64,000 bases of DNA from Stachybotrys elegans (taxonomy: Eukaryota; Ascomycota; Sordariomycetes; Hypocreales; Stachybotryaceae), in the NCBI GenBank assembly GCA_020746835.1, contig JAGPNK010000001.1, forward strand, positions 4,712,001-4,776,000, written 5' to 3'. Of the stretch, positions 33,073 to 43,320 are shown in pieces (position 1 is the first letter of the stretch; every line of letters begins with the position of its first letter). The notes below the pieces were generated by a model, which saw only the letters and a program-made list of their open reading frames with translations, was not told the DNA's origin and did no database searches. A program made the position numbers and the translations under genes.

Positions 33073-33585
33073 CTCCGGTCTCTATAGTACAGCGCAGTAG
33101 TCGCAGCAATATTCACGGCCGACTATTGATGACCAATCGAGGAGGATGATGAAGCCTGGATGAGATGGAAGTCTCGAAGTTCTCATCAATGATAGCGTGG
33201 CTGATGCTGGATGTGGCTGAAGCTTGTCCTCTGAACCCCTGCAAAGCCACACGGCAACCTGCCCCTCACCCCACCAAAGGAAACCACAAACTGCATCAGG
33301 CAAGAACCAAGTGGCTACCGAACACCGGCTGGCCACTCATGACTCAACTTTTTATGAGTCTACGTTTCCGACGCCGCCCTCTAACGTGAAAAAATCGAGA
33401 CAAGGCTGCACAGGTCGTCTCGAGAACTTGCGGAACCTCCTCCTTCTCACAACAGTTTTGGAAGCCCCCTTCACCGCGGGCTTCAGTTGGACGTCTTCAG
33501 CACGACGTTCAGACTCGCCGTTCGTGCCCTCCGGGTGCGCTCTGTTTCCCCAAGCCGAACCTTGACAACAACTGCGCGAGCCGCC
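33073..33585. promoter_or_regulatory. Divergent promoter, mitochondrial unknown / valyl-tRNA synthetase
   Basis: 513 bases between divergent start codons, with no coding frame of note. Since one product is predicted mitochondrial and the other probably serves both cytosol and mitochondria, shared control is possible (inference). Confidence 0.5.
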
Positions 33586-36500
33586 ATGGCTACCAACAGC
33601 GGGCGAGGAAACCCGAGTATGATTGCTCCTGTCCGTCCCATTTACCATTGCCATTGCTTCTAACCCGCTCCGCAGTTGGGGCTACCGAGGGAGCTGAAAA
33701 CACCACCGGCGCCCCTCCTCTGGTCCCTGGAGAGACCAAGAACGAGATTCTCGGCGCCGCCCAGACTGGCGCCACGGGGGTTCACGCCACGGGCGGAGAC
33801 GCTGGCACTGCTCCTGCTGCCGCTGGACCTCCCAAGATCAAGACCGAGAAGGAGTGTAAGATATACACCCGCCTACACGACCTGAGACACCTCGCAGGCC
33901 CACTAATACATCATGTGCAGTAGAGAAGGAGCGCAAGAAGGCTGAAAAGGCCGCCAAGTTCGAAGCCAAGAAGTCAAAGGCCGCTCAAGCCGACCCGAAA
34001 CCCGCAAAGGAGAAGAAGGTCAAGGAGAAGAAGGCCGAGGAGGAGCCTCTGCCCGAGTACGTCGAGGACACCCCCGAGGGCGAGAAGAAGCGCATCCGAT
34101 CGTTCGAGGACCCCCACTTCAAGGCGTATAACCCCATCGCCGTCGAATCTGCCTGGTACAGCTGGTGGGAGAAGGAGGGCTTTTTCAAGCCCGCGTTCAA
34201 GCCCGATGGCGCCGTCAAGGATGAGGGCTCCTTTGTCATTTCCCACCCCCCGCCCAACGTCACCGGTAACCTGCACATGGGCCACGCCCTTGGTGACTCG
34301 CTGCAGGATCTCCTGATTCGATGGAACCGCATGCAGGGAAAGACGACCCTTTGGCTGCCTGGCTGCGATCACGCTGGTATCTCGACACAGAGCGTTGTAG
34401 AGAACATGCTGTGGAGGCGCCAGCAGAAGACGAGACACGACCTGGGTCGCGAAAAATTCGTCGAGACCGTCATGGACTGGAAGCAGGAATACCATGTGCG
34501 CATCAACAACGCCCTGAAGAAGCTCGGAGGCTCATTCGATTGGTCCCGCGAGGGTAAGAAAGATGCGATTATGTAGCACCTGGGGCCATGCTAACTGAAA
34601 CAGCCTTCACCATGGATGCTAACCTCTCGGCTGCCGTTTCTGAGACGTTCGTCACGCTCCACGAGCAGGGCATCATCTACCGCGCAAACAGACTCGTCAA
34701 CTGGTGCACCAAGCTCAACACTGCTCTTTCCAACCTCGAGGTTGTCAACAAGGAGCTGACTGGCCGCACGCTCCTCGACGTCCCCGGCTACGAGAAGAAG
34801 GTCGAGTTTGGTGTCATTGTCCACTTCAAGTACCAGATTGAAGGATCCGATGAGACCATCGAGGTCGCCACTACCCGTATCGAGACGATGCTGGGTGATA
34901 CTGGTATTGCCGTCCACCCCAAGGATGACCGATACAAGCACCTCGTTGGCAAGACCGCGGTCCACCCCTTCATCGAGGGCCGAAAGCTTCCCATCATCGC
35001 AGATGAGTATGTAGAGATGGAGTTCGGAACTGGTGCCGTGAAGCTCACCCCCGCTCACGACCCCAACGATTTCAACCTTGGCCAGAAGCATGGTCTTGAG
35101 TTCATCAACATCTTCACTGACGACGGCCTGTTGAACGAGAATGCCGGTCCCTACAAGGGACAGAAGCGATTTGATGTTCGATACACCATCCAGGACGACC
35201 TGAAGCAGAAGGGTCTGTACGTGGACAAGAAGGACAACCCCATGAAGGTCCCTCTGTGCGACAAGTCCAAAGATATCATCGAGCCCATCATGAAGCCCCA
35301 GTGGTGGGTGCGCACCAAGGAGCTCGCTGAGCCAGCCATGCAGGTCGTTCGAGATGGTCAGATCAAGATAAAGCCTGAGTCTGCCGAGAAGAGCTACTTC
35401 CGCTGGATGGAGGGCATCAACGACTGGTGCATCAGCCGACAGCTCTGGTGGGGACACCGCTGCCCTGTCTACTTTGCCAAAGTAGAGGGAGAGACCAGCG
35501 ACGTTAACGACGACAAGCTCTGGTTCTCCGGAAGGTCGCGAGAGGAGGCAGAGGAGAAGGTCAAGGCTGCCCTCCCTGGAAAGAAGTTCACTCTTGAGCA
35601 GGATGAGGATGTTCTCGACAGTAAGTGATCTCACTCAGATCAGCCGTATCTCCTACGCGGTGCTAATTTCATTCCAGCATGGTTCTCGTCTGGTCTATGG
35701 CCCTTCTCTACTCTTGGATGGCCCAAGCAGACCCATGACCTGGAGACCCTTTACCCCACTTCCGTTCTCGAGACCGGATGGGATATCCTTTTCTTCTGGA
35801 TTGCCAGAATGGTCATGCTTGGTCTCAAGATGACTGGCAAGGTTCCTTTCACTGAAGTGTACTGCCACACCCTTGTCCGCGACTCGGAAGGACGCAAGAT
35901 GAGTAAGAGTCTGGGTAACGTCATTGACCCTCTGGATGTCATCTACGGCATCAAGCTCGAGGACCTCCATAAGAAGCTCCACGAAGGAAACTTGCATCCC
36001 AGCGAGATCCAGAAGGCCACCAAGTTCCAGAAGACTACCTTCCCTGATGGTATCCCTCAGTGCGGTGCTGATGCCCTTCGATTTACCATGATCAACGCTA
36101 CGACGGGAGGAACCGACATCAACCTTGACGTCAAGACGTGAGTGGAAGGCCGATTATACGTTGATAATGCAGAAGCTGACTATTGTAGTATCCATGGCTA
36201 CCGAAAGTTCTGTAACAAGATTGTATGAGGCCCTGTCCCGCATCATACTGTACAGCTACTGACCCTATTCCAGTTCCAAGCTACCAAGTACGTCCTGGGA
36301 AGCCTGCCCAGCGACTTTGTGCCCAACAAGTCTGGCATCTCTACCGGCAAGACTCTTGCCGAACGATGGATCCTGCACAAGATGAACAGCGCCGCCAAGG
36401 AGATCAACCAGGCTCTTACTGACCGCGAGTTCTCCAAATCTACTATCCTCATCTACCGCTACTGGTACAGTGAGCTGTGCGACGTGTACATCGAGAACTC

Positions 36501-37270
36501 CAAGGCCATTATCCGAGACGGAACACCCGAGGAACGTGACTCGGCCATCCAGACTCTATACACCGCTCTCGAGGCAGCCTTGACCATGATCCACCCCTTC
36601 ATGCCTTTCCTCACTGAGGAAATGTGGCAGCGAATGCCCCGAAGGCCTGAGGACGACACCAAGTCCATCATGGTTGCCAAGTACCCTACTTACGTCGCTG
36701 AGCTCGATGACCCCCAGTCCGAGTACGCTTACGAGCTGGTTCTTGGGTGCACCAAGGCTGCTCGGTCGCTCATGGCTGAGTACTCGCTTAAAGATGAGGC
36801 GAATGGTATGAGACACTTTTATATCCCTCTTCACATTCCCACCATATCTAACTCTTGTGCCAGTCATCATCCAAGCATATGACGAGACCTCCCTGCAGAC
36901 CTGCAAGGAGCAGATTACTTCCATCAAGTCGCTTGCCGGCAAGGGCGTCAAGGACATTGAGATTCTTGGACCTGATGCCGCACGACCTGCCGGCTGCGTC
37001 GCCTACCCTGTGTCTACGTCGGCCTCCGTCTTCCTGTACGTAAAGGGCCGCGTCGACATGGACGCCGAGATCGCCAAGGCGCAGAAGAAGCTCGACAAGG
37101 CCAGGGCCAACATCCAGAAGCAGGAGAAGATCCTGGTTGACCCCAATTACAAGGAGAAGGTCTCGGAGCAGGTCCGCGAGGCAGACGAGAAGAAGCTGGC
37201 CGAAGCTAAGCAAGAGATGCAGAGCTTCGAGGCGACCATTAAGCAGTTTGAGCAGTTGAAGCTAGAGTAG
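33586..37270 (+). CDS. VAS1: Valyl-tRNA synthetase
   Basis: Eight exons (33586-33616, 33676-33855, 33921-34553, 34604-35620, 35678-36137, 36189-36222, 36274-36805, 36864-37270) give exactly 1097 residues. Class I signatures are intact: the HIGH-like site in [17 protein letters not shown], the ISRQLWWGH segment, and KMSKS in [14 protein letters not shown]. The editing domain ([20 protein letters not shown]) and the C-terminal coiled-coil arm ([17 protein letters not shown]) are present. It charges tRNA-Val. The N-terminal extension is Ala/Gly/Lys-rich. Fungal VAS1 usually serves both compartments by alternative starts; I do not see a second start clearly. Confidence 0.97.
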
Positions 37271-37407
37271 AGTAGAGTAGATCTGCTTGCTATATAACAG
37301 CTACAATCATACTGGAAGAGAGTAAATCAAGATGCCGCATGCACAGTTACGGGTGAAGCGAGTTCGTTCCGCTTAAGCAAGCATGCTGGACGTAATCATT
37401 AGACTAT

Positions 37408-39615
37408 CTAGGCATTATTGGACTTCCAACCCCCCTTTGCTCCTCCAGGCCCTCCGGCTCCCGCGCTGGCCTCTTCCCTTCTCGCTCCTCCACGCACAGG
37501 CTTTTGCTGTGCAGCCTCGTGCCTCCTCAGCTCGTCGGGCACCTTTGAAATATCGCTCTTGCTCAGCATCTGCTTGAGATCGTACAGCACGTCAGCGTCC
37601 TCGTTGCCCAGGAAGGTGATGGCGACACCACTCTTGCCGGCACGACCGGTACGACCGACACGGTGGGTGTAGCTCTCGATGCTGGTGGCCATGTTGAAGT
37701 TGACGACGAGGGAGACGTCGGGGACGTCGATACCACGGCCGGCAAGGTCCGTCGCAACGAGGACCTGCGTCTGGCCGGAGCGGACCGAGGCGAGGGCGGC
37801 CTCTCGCTGCTCCTGGGTCTTGGAGCCGTGCAGGGTGACGGCGGACCAGCCCATGGCCTTGATGTCGCGGGCGACGGCGTCGCAGTTGCGCTTGATGTTG
37901 ACGAAGACGATGATGGGCGGGGCGAAGGCGTCCGAGGAGAGGATCTCCTGGAGGCGCTTCTTGCGGCGGTCTTCGCCGGCAATGAACTCGACGCGCTGCT
38001 CGACCGTGTCGACGGCCTCGCCGGCGTTGCCGATAGTGACGATGGCGGGGCGGCGGAGGTACTTCTTGGCAATCTTCTCGACCTGCGGGGGCATGGTGGC
38101 CGTGTACATCATGGTCTGGCGGTAGCGGTCCTTGCCGCCGACGTAGCGCTTCATGAGCTGCGCGTTCTCGGCGTCGTCGGTGTCGGGCTTCTCGTTTGTG
38201 ACGGGGAGGGCGTCGAGAATCTTATTGACCGACTCCTCGAATCCCAGGTCGATCATGCGGTCCGCCTCGTCCATGATGATGTAGCAGCACTGCGCCAGCA
38301 CGAGCAGCCGCCGCTCGATGCAGTCGACGAGACGGCCGGGCGTCGCGACGACAATCTCGGCGCCGTTGCGCAGCGCAAAGGCCTGCTCCTCGAGCGAGTG
38401 GCCTCCCACGATGCTCACGCAACGGAAGCCCAGCGGGTCGGCAAACTTCCTGGCCTCGGTCTCGATCTGCTGCACCAGTTCTCGCGTGGGGGCAATGATG
38501 AGCGCGTAGGGACCATCGTTCTTGTTCGCTTCCGTCATGGGCGGCAGCTCGGAGATGTAGACGAGCAGCGGAAGCAGGAACGCCGCCGTTTTACCCGAAC
38601 CCGTGACGGCGACGCCGATGAGATCGCGCGCCTGCAGGGCGATGGGGATGGCTGCACGCTGGATGGCTGAAGGCTCCTTGTATCCAACCCGGTCAACGAT
38701 GTCAAGCAGGCGCCGTGGCAGGCCGGACTCGTTCCAGTTGCGCATGGGGTTCGGTATGGCGCCGCCCTTGGTGGAGATGCCAAAGTCCTCCTTGAAGATG
38801 CGCCAGTCTCGCTCGCGCATCTCGTCCAGGTTCTTCTCTGACCAGCGGCGTCCCAGACCCGTCCTCTCGGCCCGCTGCCGCGCCTTTTCGCGCGCCGTGT
38901 AAAAGTCCTGCATAATGCCCTTGGCCCGCTCTTTGCCGAACTCGGGATCGCGCTCTTCAATGAGCCTCGCCCGCTTGCGTGCGCGCTCCTCGGCCTCCTT
39001 GTCAAACTCGCCCCCGACGCCGGCGAGGGAATAGCCCCTCGTGACGCTGGTATGGCCGTTGTATAGCGGGTCGTTGTCGCGCGATGTGTCCTCCTCCGGG
39101 TCCCACTCGAAGTTGAACTTCTTCTCCGTCGTGCGCATTCGTTTCTTCTTGGCGGAGAAGTTGGACTGCTGGTTGACTTCGGGGCCGAGATATCGCGATC
39201 GTAGGAGCGCCGCCTCGATCTCTTCTGCCGATCGCTTGTCTGCGCCCTTCTTGTCTCCCTTCTTTGCGTCCCTTCCATCTCGTCCGTCCCTCCCGTTTCT
39301 TGGGTCACGATCATCGCGGCCGTCGTGGCGGCCGTTGGTCTGGTTCATTGCCCGTGGCCCGGTAGGCACCGATTTGCTCAGCCTGTCGCCCCCCCTCTCG
39401 TATCCATTCGAGCTTGCTTGTTTCCCCCATTGTTCTGCCTCCTCGCGGCGTTTCCGTTCCTCTTCTGCTGCTTTGCGCTGCTTCTCGCTCTCTTCCTCCT
39501 TCGACTTTTGTGTGGCCAACCGCTCTCGCTCGGCCTTGGGAATGAATCTGGGCTTGGAGGCAGCGGCGTCAGCTGCCTTCTTCTTCCGAAGGAGCTCCTC
39601 TACATCGAGAGGCAT
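37408..39615 (-). CDS. PRP28: Pre-mRNA-splicing DEAD-box helicase Prp28
   Basis: A single 735-residue exon. A charged N-terminal domain (about 1-300, KAERERLATQKSKEEE, NFSAKKKRMRTTEKKFNFEW) precedes the helicase core: Q-motif region RVGYKEPSAIQ, motif I TGSGKT, IAPTREL, the DEAD box IIMDEADRM, TATMPP, and HRVGRTGRAG. Prp28 exchanges U1 for U6 at the 5' splice site. The start METs PLDVEELLRKKKAADAA region matches the known Prp28 N-terminus. It converges with VAS1 with only 137 bases between stops and is divergent from mL59. Confidence 0.95.
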   Translation of the reverse strand: MPLDVEELLRKKKAADAAASKPRFIPKAERERLATQKSKEEESEKQRKAAEEERKRREEAEQWGKQASSNGYERGGDRLSKSVPTGPRAMNQTNGRHDGRDDRDPRNGRDGRDGRDAKKGDKKGADKRSAEEIEAALLRSRYLGPEVNQQSNFSAKKKRMRTTEKKFNFEWDPEEDTSRDNDPLYNGHTSVTRGYSLAGVGGEFDKEAEERARKRARLIEERDPEFGKERAKGIMQDFYTAREKARQRAERTGLGRRWSEKNLDEMRERDWRIFKEDFGISTKGGAIPNPMRNWNESGLPRRLLDIVDRVGYKEPSAIQRAAIPIALQARDLIGVAVTGSGKTAAFLLPLLVYISELPPMTEANKNDGPYALIIAPTRELVQQIETEARKFADPLGFRCVSIVGGHSLEEQAFALRNGAEIVVATPGRLVDCIERRLLVLAQCCYIIMDEADRMIDLGFEESVNKILDALPVTNEKPDTDDAENAQLMKRYVGGKDRYRQTMMYTATMPPQVEKIAKKYLRRPAIVTIGNAGEAVDTVEQRVEFIAGEDRRKKRLQEILSSDAFAPPIIVFVNIKRNCDAVARDIKAMGWSAVTLHGSKTQEQREAALASVRSGQTQVLVATDLAGRGIDVPDVSLVVNFNMATSIESYTHRVGRTGRAGKSGVAITFLGNEDADVLYDLKQMLSKSDISKVPDELRRHEAAQQKPVRGGARREEASAGAGGPGGAKGGWKSNNA

Positions 39616-39995
39616 GGTTGCGTCTGGGGGCGAAAATAAAAATCGTATAAAACAGGAAGAAGAGAAAAAGAGACAGAGAGAAGGGCGGGAATGACGGGAA
39701 TGACTTGGGAAGTGATTTGTGCAGACAAGAAAGTTGATTCCAGAAAGTCAAGAACAAGGCTGAGAAATCGAGCTTGGCTTTCTGGGGCTAAGCCAATCAC
39801 AGCGTGGCTCTGTGGGTGGGTTCCAGCCACGAACTGGGTCCTCGAGAAAGTGTGATTTTCAGCCTCGACAATCTTTTGCCCATCTGAATGGAGTGATAGC
39901 TCCTGGCCTCAACTGGTTGCCATCAATCCCCCCCAACTACGAAACTACGACACCAGAGCGAGGTTCGGACGGCCGCGGCCATTCTCCCTAGCATT
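39616..39995. promoter_or_regulatory. Divergent promoter, PRP28 / mL59
   Basis: 380 bases between divergent starts; it contains inverted-looking CCAATCAC and CCATCTGAATGG segments but no motif I can assign. Confidence 0.5.
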
Positions 39996-40637
39996 ATGGC
40001 GACTCGCTCCCCCGCCCAGATGATTGCCCTGGCAAAGACGCTGCCTGCGCCTCTGCAGCGCTTCTTTGCGCGCTGGCCTCCTGCTGCCATCGTCTCCCAG
40101 GAGCAACCCAAGACGCCCTTCCAGGAGGAGCGCCCGAACCCCTTCCGATTCTACAAGCACCCCGTCACCGGCAAGTGGCAGGACCCTGTCTTCTCCCAGC
40201 GGCGACAGGCCGAGCTCGTCAAGATGGCCAGGGACCACGGCGTGGAGGAGCTGCTCCCGGAGACGAACAAGGGCACCGAGTTCCGCCTCGCCCACCGCGT
40301 TGAGCACGGTCTGAGGGTCAAGGGTACAGGTGTTGGACAGAAGGTCAAGGGCCACGCCCACGAGAGGCACATGATTGGCAGGTACGTTCTTGTTGAAGCT
40401 GGCGGGCGGCTCTGTGCTGCCTTCAGCCTCGCATCGCCAGGCGCTCGTCTCTGCAGCATACGCTAACCTCGCCTCACAGGATGGAACAACGGAGAAAGGC
40501 CATGCTGGCAATGCCCAAGCTCATCAGGACCTGGAAGCGTGTACGTTTACTTCTCTGCACACTGCACGTCTGGCGTTTGCGTACTAATCTTTGTTCGATA
40601 GGTGGGCAAGCGAAACTGGTCCAAATTCCCCAAATAA
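39996..40637 (+). CDS. MRPL25: Mitochondrial large ribosomal subunit protein mL59 (MRPL25)
   Basis: Exons 39996-40381, 40480-40540 and 40602-40637 encode 160 residues. The sequence ALAKTLPAPLQRFFARWPP and NPFRFYKHPVTGKWQDP, with LLPETNKGTEFRLAHRVEHGL, matches the fungal mL59 family. The basic last exon (VGKRNWSKFPK) is only 36 bases. It is a structural protein of the mitoribosome. Both introns have CGCTAAC or GTACTAAT branch sites. Confidence 0.9.
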
Positions 40638-41148
40638 GCACACAACAGCATCATCAGAGGCGTTTTCGACTGTACGGATACACTTGTCATGTATTTATAT
40701 GTATCAAAATATTCGTGTTCTCATTCAAGACCTGCCATTACACTACCACCCGGCTTCTTCCATTCTTCTCTTCAGCGGTCGTGAAAGCTGCTGTCCATTG
40801 ATGCCACCGCTCTCATCCGTGGTAGGGAAGCCAGGAACCCTCCCAGAAACAACCGTAGCCCCATGCCACCTGTCACATCTCTTCCAACAAGCAGCCTCCA
40901 AATCGCTCGCTCAGGGAAAAAGCAACGTGACAGTCACCCGACACCTTCGTCAATGTGCTTTTTCCTATCACGTGATGACTGAGTCCAATTGGTGGTGAAG
41001 CTGGGAAGCTGATAATTTTGCAAGACTTTTGACCAAACGCCACTCATCTCTGCCCGATTTCCGTCTCACATCGTCCATCCCCTTTCCCTTCCCCTCCACT
41101 CTCCATCTCCCATCGTCTTCATCATTCGTGGCCTTGGCCTGCTTACCC
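40638..41148. other. Intergenic region, dph4 promoter
   Basis: About 510 bases between tandem genes. The 100 bases before DPH4 are strongly C/T-rich (leader). No gene seen. Confidence 0.55.
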
Positions 41149-41688
41149 ATGGACGGACACGCCGACAACGCACACAGGAGCACAGCCACTCACTACGAGG
41201 TTCTCGGCCTCGCCCCGGACGTCTTCACAACCGAGCAAGATCCCCACAAAGTCGTGAAGCAGGCCTATCATCGTACCCTGCTCCGCAACCACCCCGATAA
41301 GGCCTCTTCTTCCGTGGCTCTTTACACGGTGGACCAGATCAGCCTCGCCTTCACCGTCCTCTCCTCGCCCCGCCAGCGCGCCGCCTACGACGCCATTCTG
41401 CGCCTCAGCCGTGACCCCCAGCCCGCCAACTCTCAGAGCGACTTCCAGACCGGCATGGATGACTTTGACCTCGACGATTTAGACTTCGACGAGGCTAGCC
41501 AGAGCTGGTACCGCCCGTGCCGATGCGGGAACCCTCGCGGCTTCCAGATCGACGTGGAAGATCTGGAGTTAGCGGGGGAGGGAGGAGAGGTTGTGGTGGG
41601 GTGCCAGGATTGCAGCCTTTGGGTGAGGGTTCACTTTGCCGTCGCTGGCAACACCGATTCTGAGAGCCCTGCGGGTGGAAGTGCCTGA
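41149..41688 (+). CDS. DPH4: Diphthamide biosynthesis protein 4, J-domain co-chaperone
   Basis: A 179-residue single exon. The J domain occupies about residues 12-85 (THYEVLGL, LRNHPDKA with the HPD triad). A CSL-type zinc-binding domain follows (YRPCRCGNPRGFQI, VVGCQDCSLWVRV), whose four cysteines bind metal. Dph4/Jjj3 supports the radical step of diphthamide formation on eEF2. The start at 41149 matches the family; an upstream open extension lacks conservation. It converges on the 14-3-3 gene. Confidence 0.93.
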   Translation: MDGHADNAHRSTATHYEVLGLAPDVFTTEQDPHKVVKQAYHRTLLRNHPDKASSSVALYTVDQISLAFTVLSSPRQRAAYDAILRLSRDPQPANSQSDFQTGMDDFDLDDLDFDEASQSWYRPCRCGNPRGFQIDVEDLELAGEGGEVVVGCQDCSLWVRVHFAVAGNTDSESPAGGSA

Positions 41689-42248
41689 CTGATGCGAGAG
41701 CCGACACAACCACCATTTGACGGAGTGAGCGAGTCTATGGCTGACTTTGATTACGTTTGTGCATTGCCAGTACTTTCAATGATAGACCGAGCATCGTCCC
41801 TTTCCTCAAGTCCATGCACGTACTTCACATCACGGTAGAGAAAATCCAGAGCACGATAAGCTCATAAAAGGTGCCCAGCGCTGCAAAGCAGGCCAGTATT
41901 GTCTTCTGCTGTGGATAAAAAAGATGAAGTAGAAGAAGAAGAAGAAGAAGAAAAAGACAGGTATCCGTGTAAGTAGTAAAAAGCAAACTTAGTATTTTAT
42001 TTGTCCAGACGGTCACACGCATTCAGAGTCTAGAAGCAGAACCTCCAAAATACTCTTCTTTAGGTCTCCCTGCCGGTTCCGTTGGAAACAACTTCCCCTT
42101 CCGTCCGTACGGATCTGCGCATGTTGTTGTACTAAACGATGCCGAAGCTCTTGGTCAAAAACGAGGTTCTTCCGTCCACTCCATAGACACCAGCCCGTCC
42201 GATACCAACAAGATCAAAGCCCATGGGTTGCTTGGTATAGTCAAGCAT
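41689..42248. other. Convergent 3' flanks of dph4 and the 14-3-3 gene
   Basis: About 560 bases with a (GAA)n tract near 41930-41955 (CTT-rich on the minus strand, inside the probable 14-3-3 3' UTR). No gene visible. Confidence 0.55.
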
Positions 42249-43320
42249 TTACTCGGCAGCCTTGGGCTCCTCAGCAGCGGGAGCGGCAGCCTCAGCGGGG
42301 GCCTCCTCCTTGGGGGCATCGGCCTGGGCGGGAGCAGCGCTCTCGGCCTCGGACGAGGTCCACAGGGTCTACATTTTGTCAGCAACCCGGGGCCCTCACG
42401 ACTGTTGCGTGACGGGTGGGATTCGAAGAAACTTACAAGGTTGTCACGGAGGAGCTGCATGATGAGGGTAGAGTCCTTGTAGCTCTCCTCGCTCAGGGTG
42501 TCAAGCTCTATACATGGAGAAGAAAAGGCAGTCAGTCATCTGTCACACAACAAATCGCGCGGATATTGAGCAAATCGCAGGACATACCAGCAATGGCGTC
42601 ATCGAAAGCCTGCTTGGCCAGGTGGCAGGCCTGGTCAGGGGCGTTCAGGATCTCGTAGTAGAAGACGGAGAAGTTAAGGGCAAGACCCAGGCGGATAGGG
42701 TGGGTAGGAGGCAGCTCGGTCTGGGCAACCTCGGTGGCAGCCTTGTAGGCCTCGAGGGACTTGTCGGCAGAGTCCTTGCGTCGGTCGCCGATGGCGAACT
42801 CGGCGAGGTAACGGTGGTAGTCACCCTTCCTGCAAACAAACCAACGTCAGCGATATGGCTCTTCAAGTAGATGCGCGCACAGAGGATTGACTAACATCTT
42901 GTGGTAGAAGACCTTGGACTCGCCAGACTTGGCAGAGGGGATGAGGTGCTTGTCAAGAACATCGAGAATGTCGTCGCAGATCTTGGCAAGCTCCTCCTCG
43001 ATCTTCTGGCGGTACTCCTTGATGAGAGTGACCTGAGAGGAGTTGCCCTTGGACTCCTCCTTCTGCTCGATCGAAGTGACTATTCTCCAAGAGGCACGGC
43101 GAGCACCGATGACGTTCTTGTAGGCAACAGAGAGCAGGTTACGCTCCTCAACGGTCAGATCGCGGTCCTCGGAAGCAACAATCTTCATGTTCTCGACCAT
43201 CTCTGTAAAGAGTCAATCAATGCCGTTCCGAGACAATGCTGCGCAGGTTCAGGACTCACCCTCGTAGCGCTCAGCCTGCTCGGCGAGCTTGGCCAGGTAA
43301 ACAGCGTCTTCGTTGCCCAT
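42249..43320 (-). CDS. 14-3-3 protein
   Basis: Five exons (43260-43320, 42896-43202, 42588-42829, 42437-42507, 42249-42368) sum to 266 residues. The 14-3-3 hallmarks are all present: [56 protein letters not shown] and DNLTLWTS. The tail is the usual divergent Ala/Glu-rich end. These dimers bind phosphoserine/phosphothreonine proteins and regulate growth and stress signalling, as yeast Bmh1/2. Introns are short with clear branch sites. A 2.95-kb upstream region separates it from IF1. Confidence 0.97.

Noticed and set aside
34591..35634. 347-codon antisense open frame over valyl-tRNA synthetase
   Set aside because: It mirrors a strongly conserved gene in GC-rich codons; the sense strand carries all class I synthetase motifs.
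37663..38670. 335-codon plus-strand frame opposite PRP28
   Set aside because: Low-complexity Val/Asp/Gly composition expected from the complement of helicase codons.
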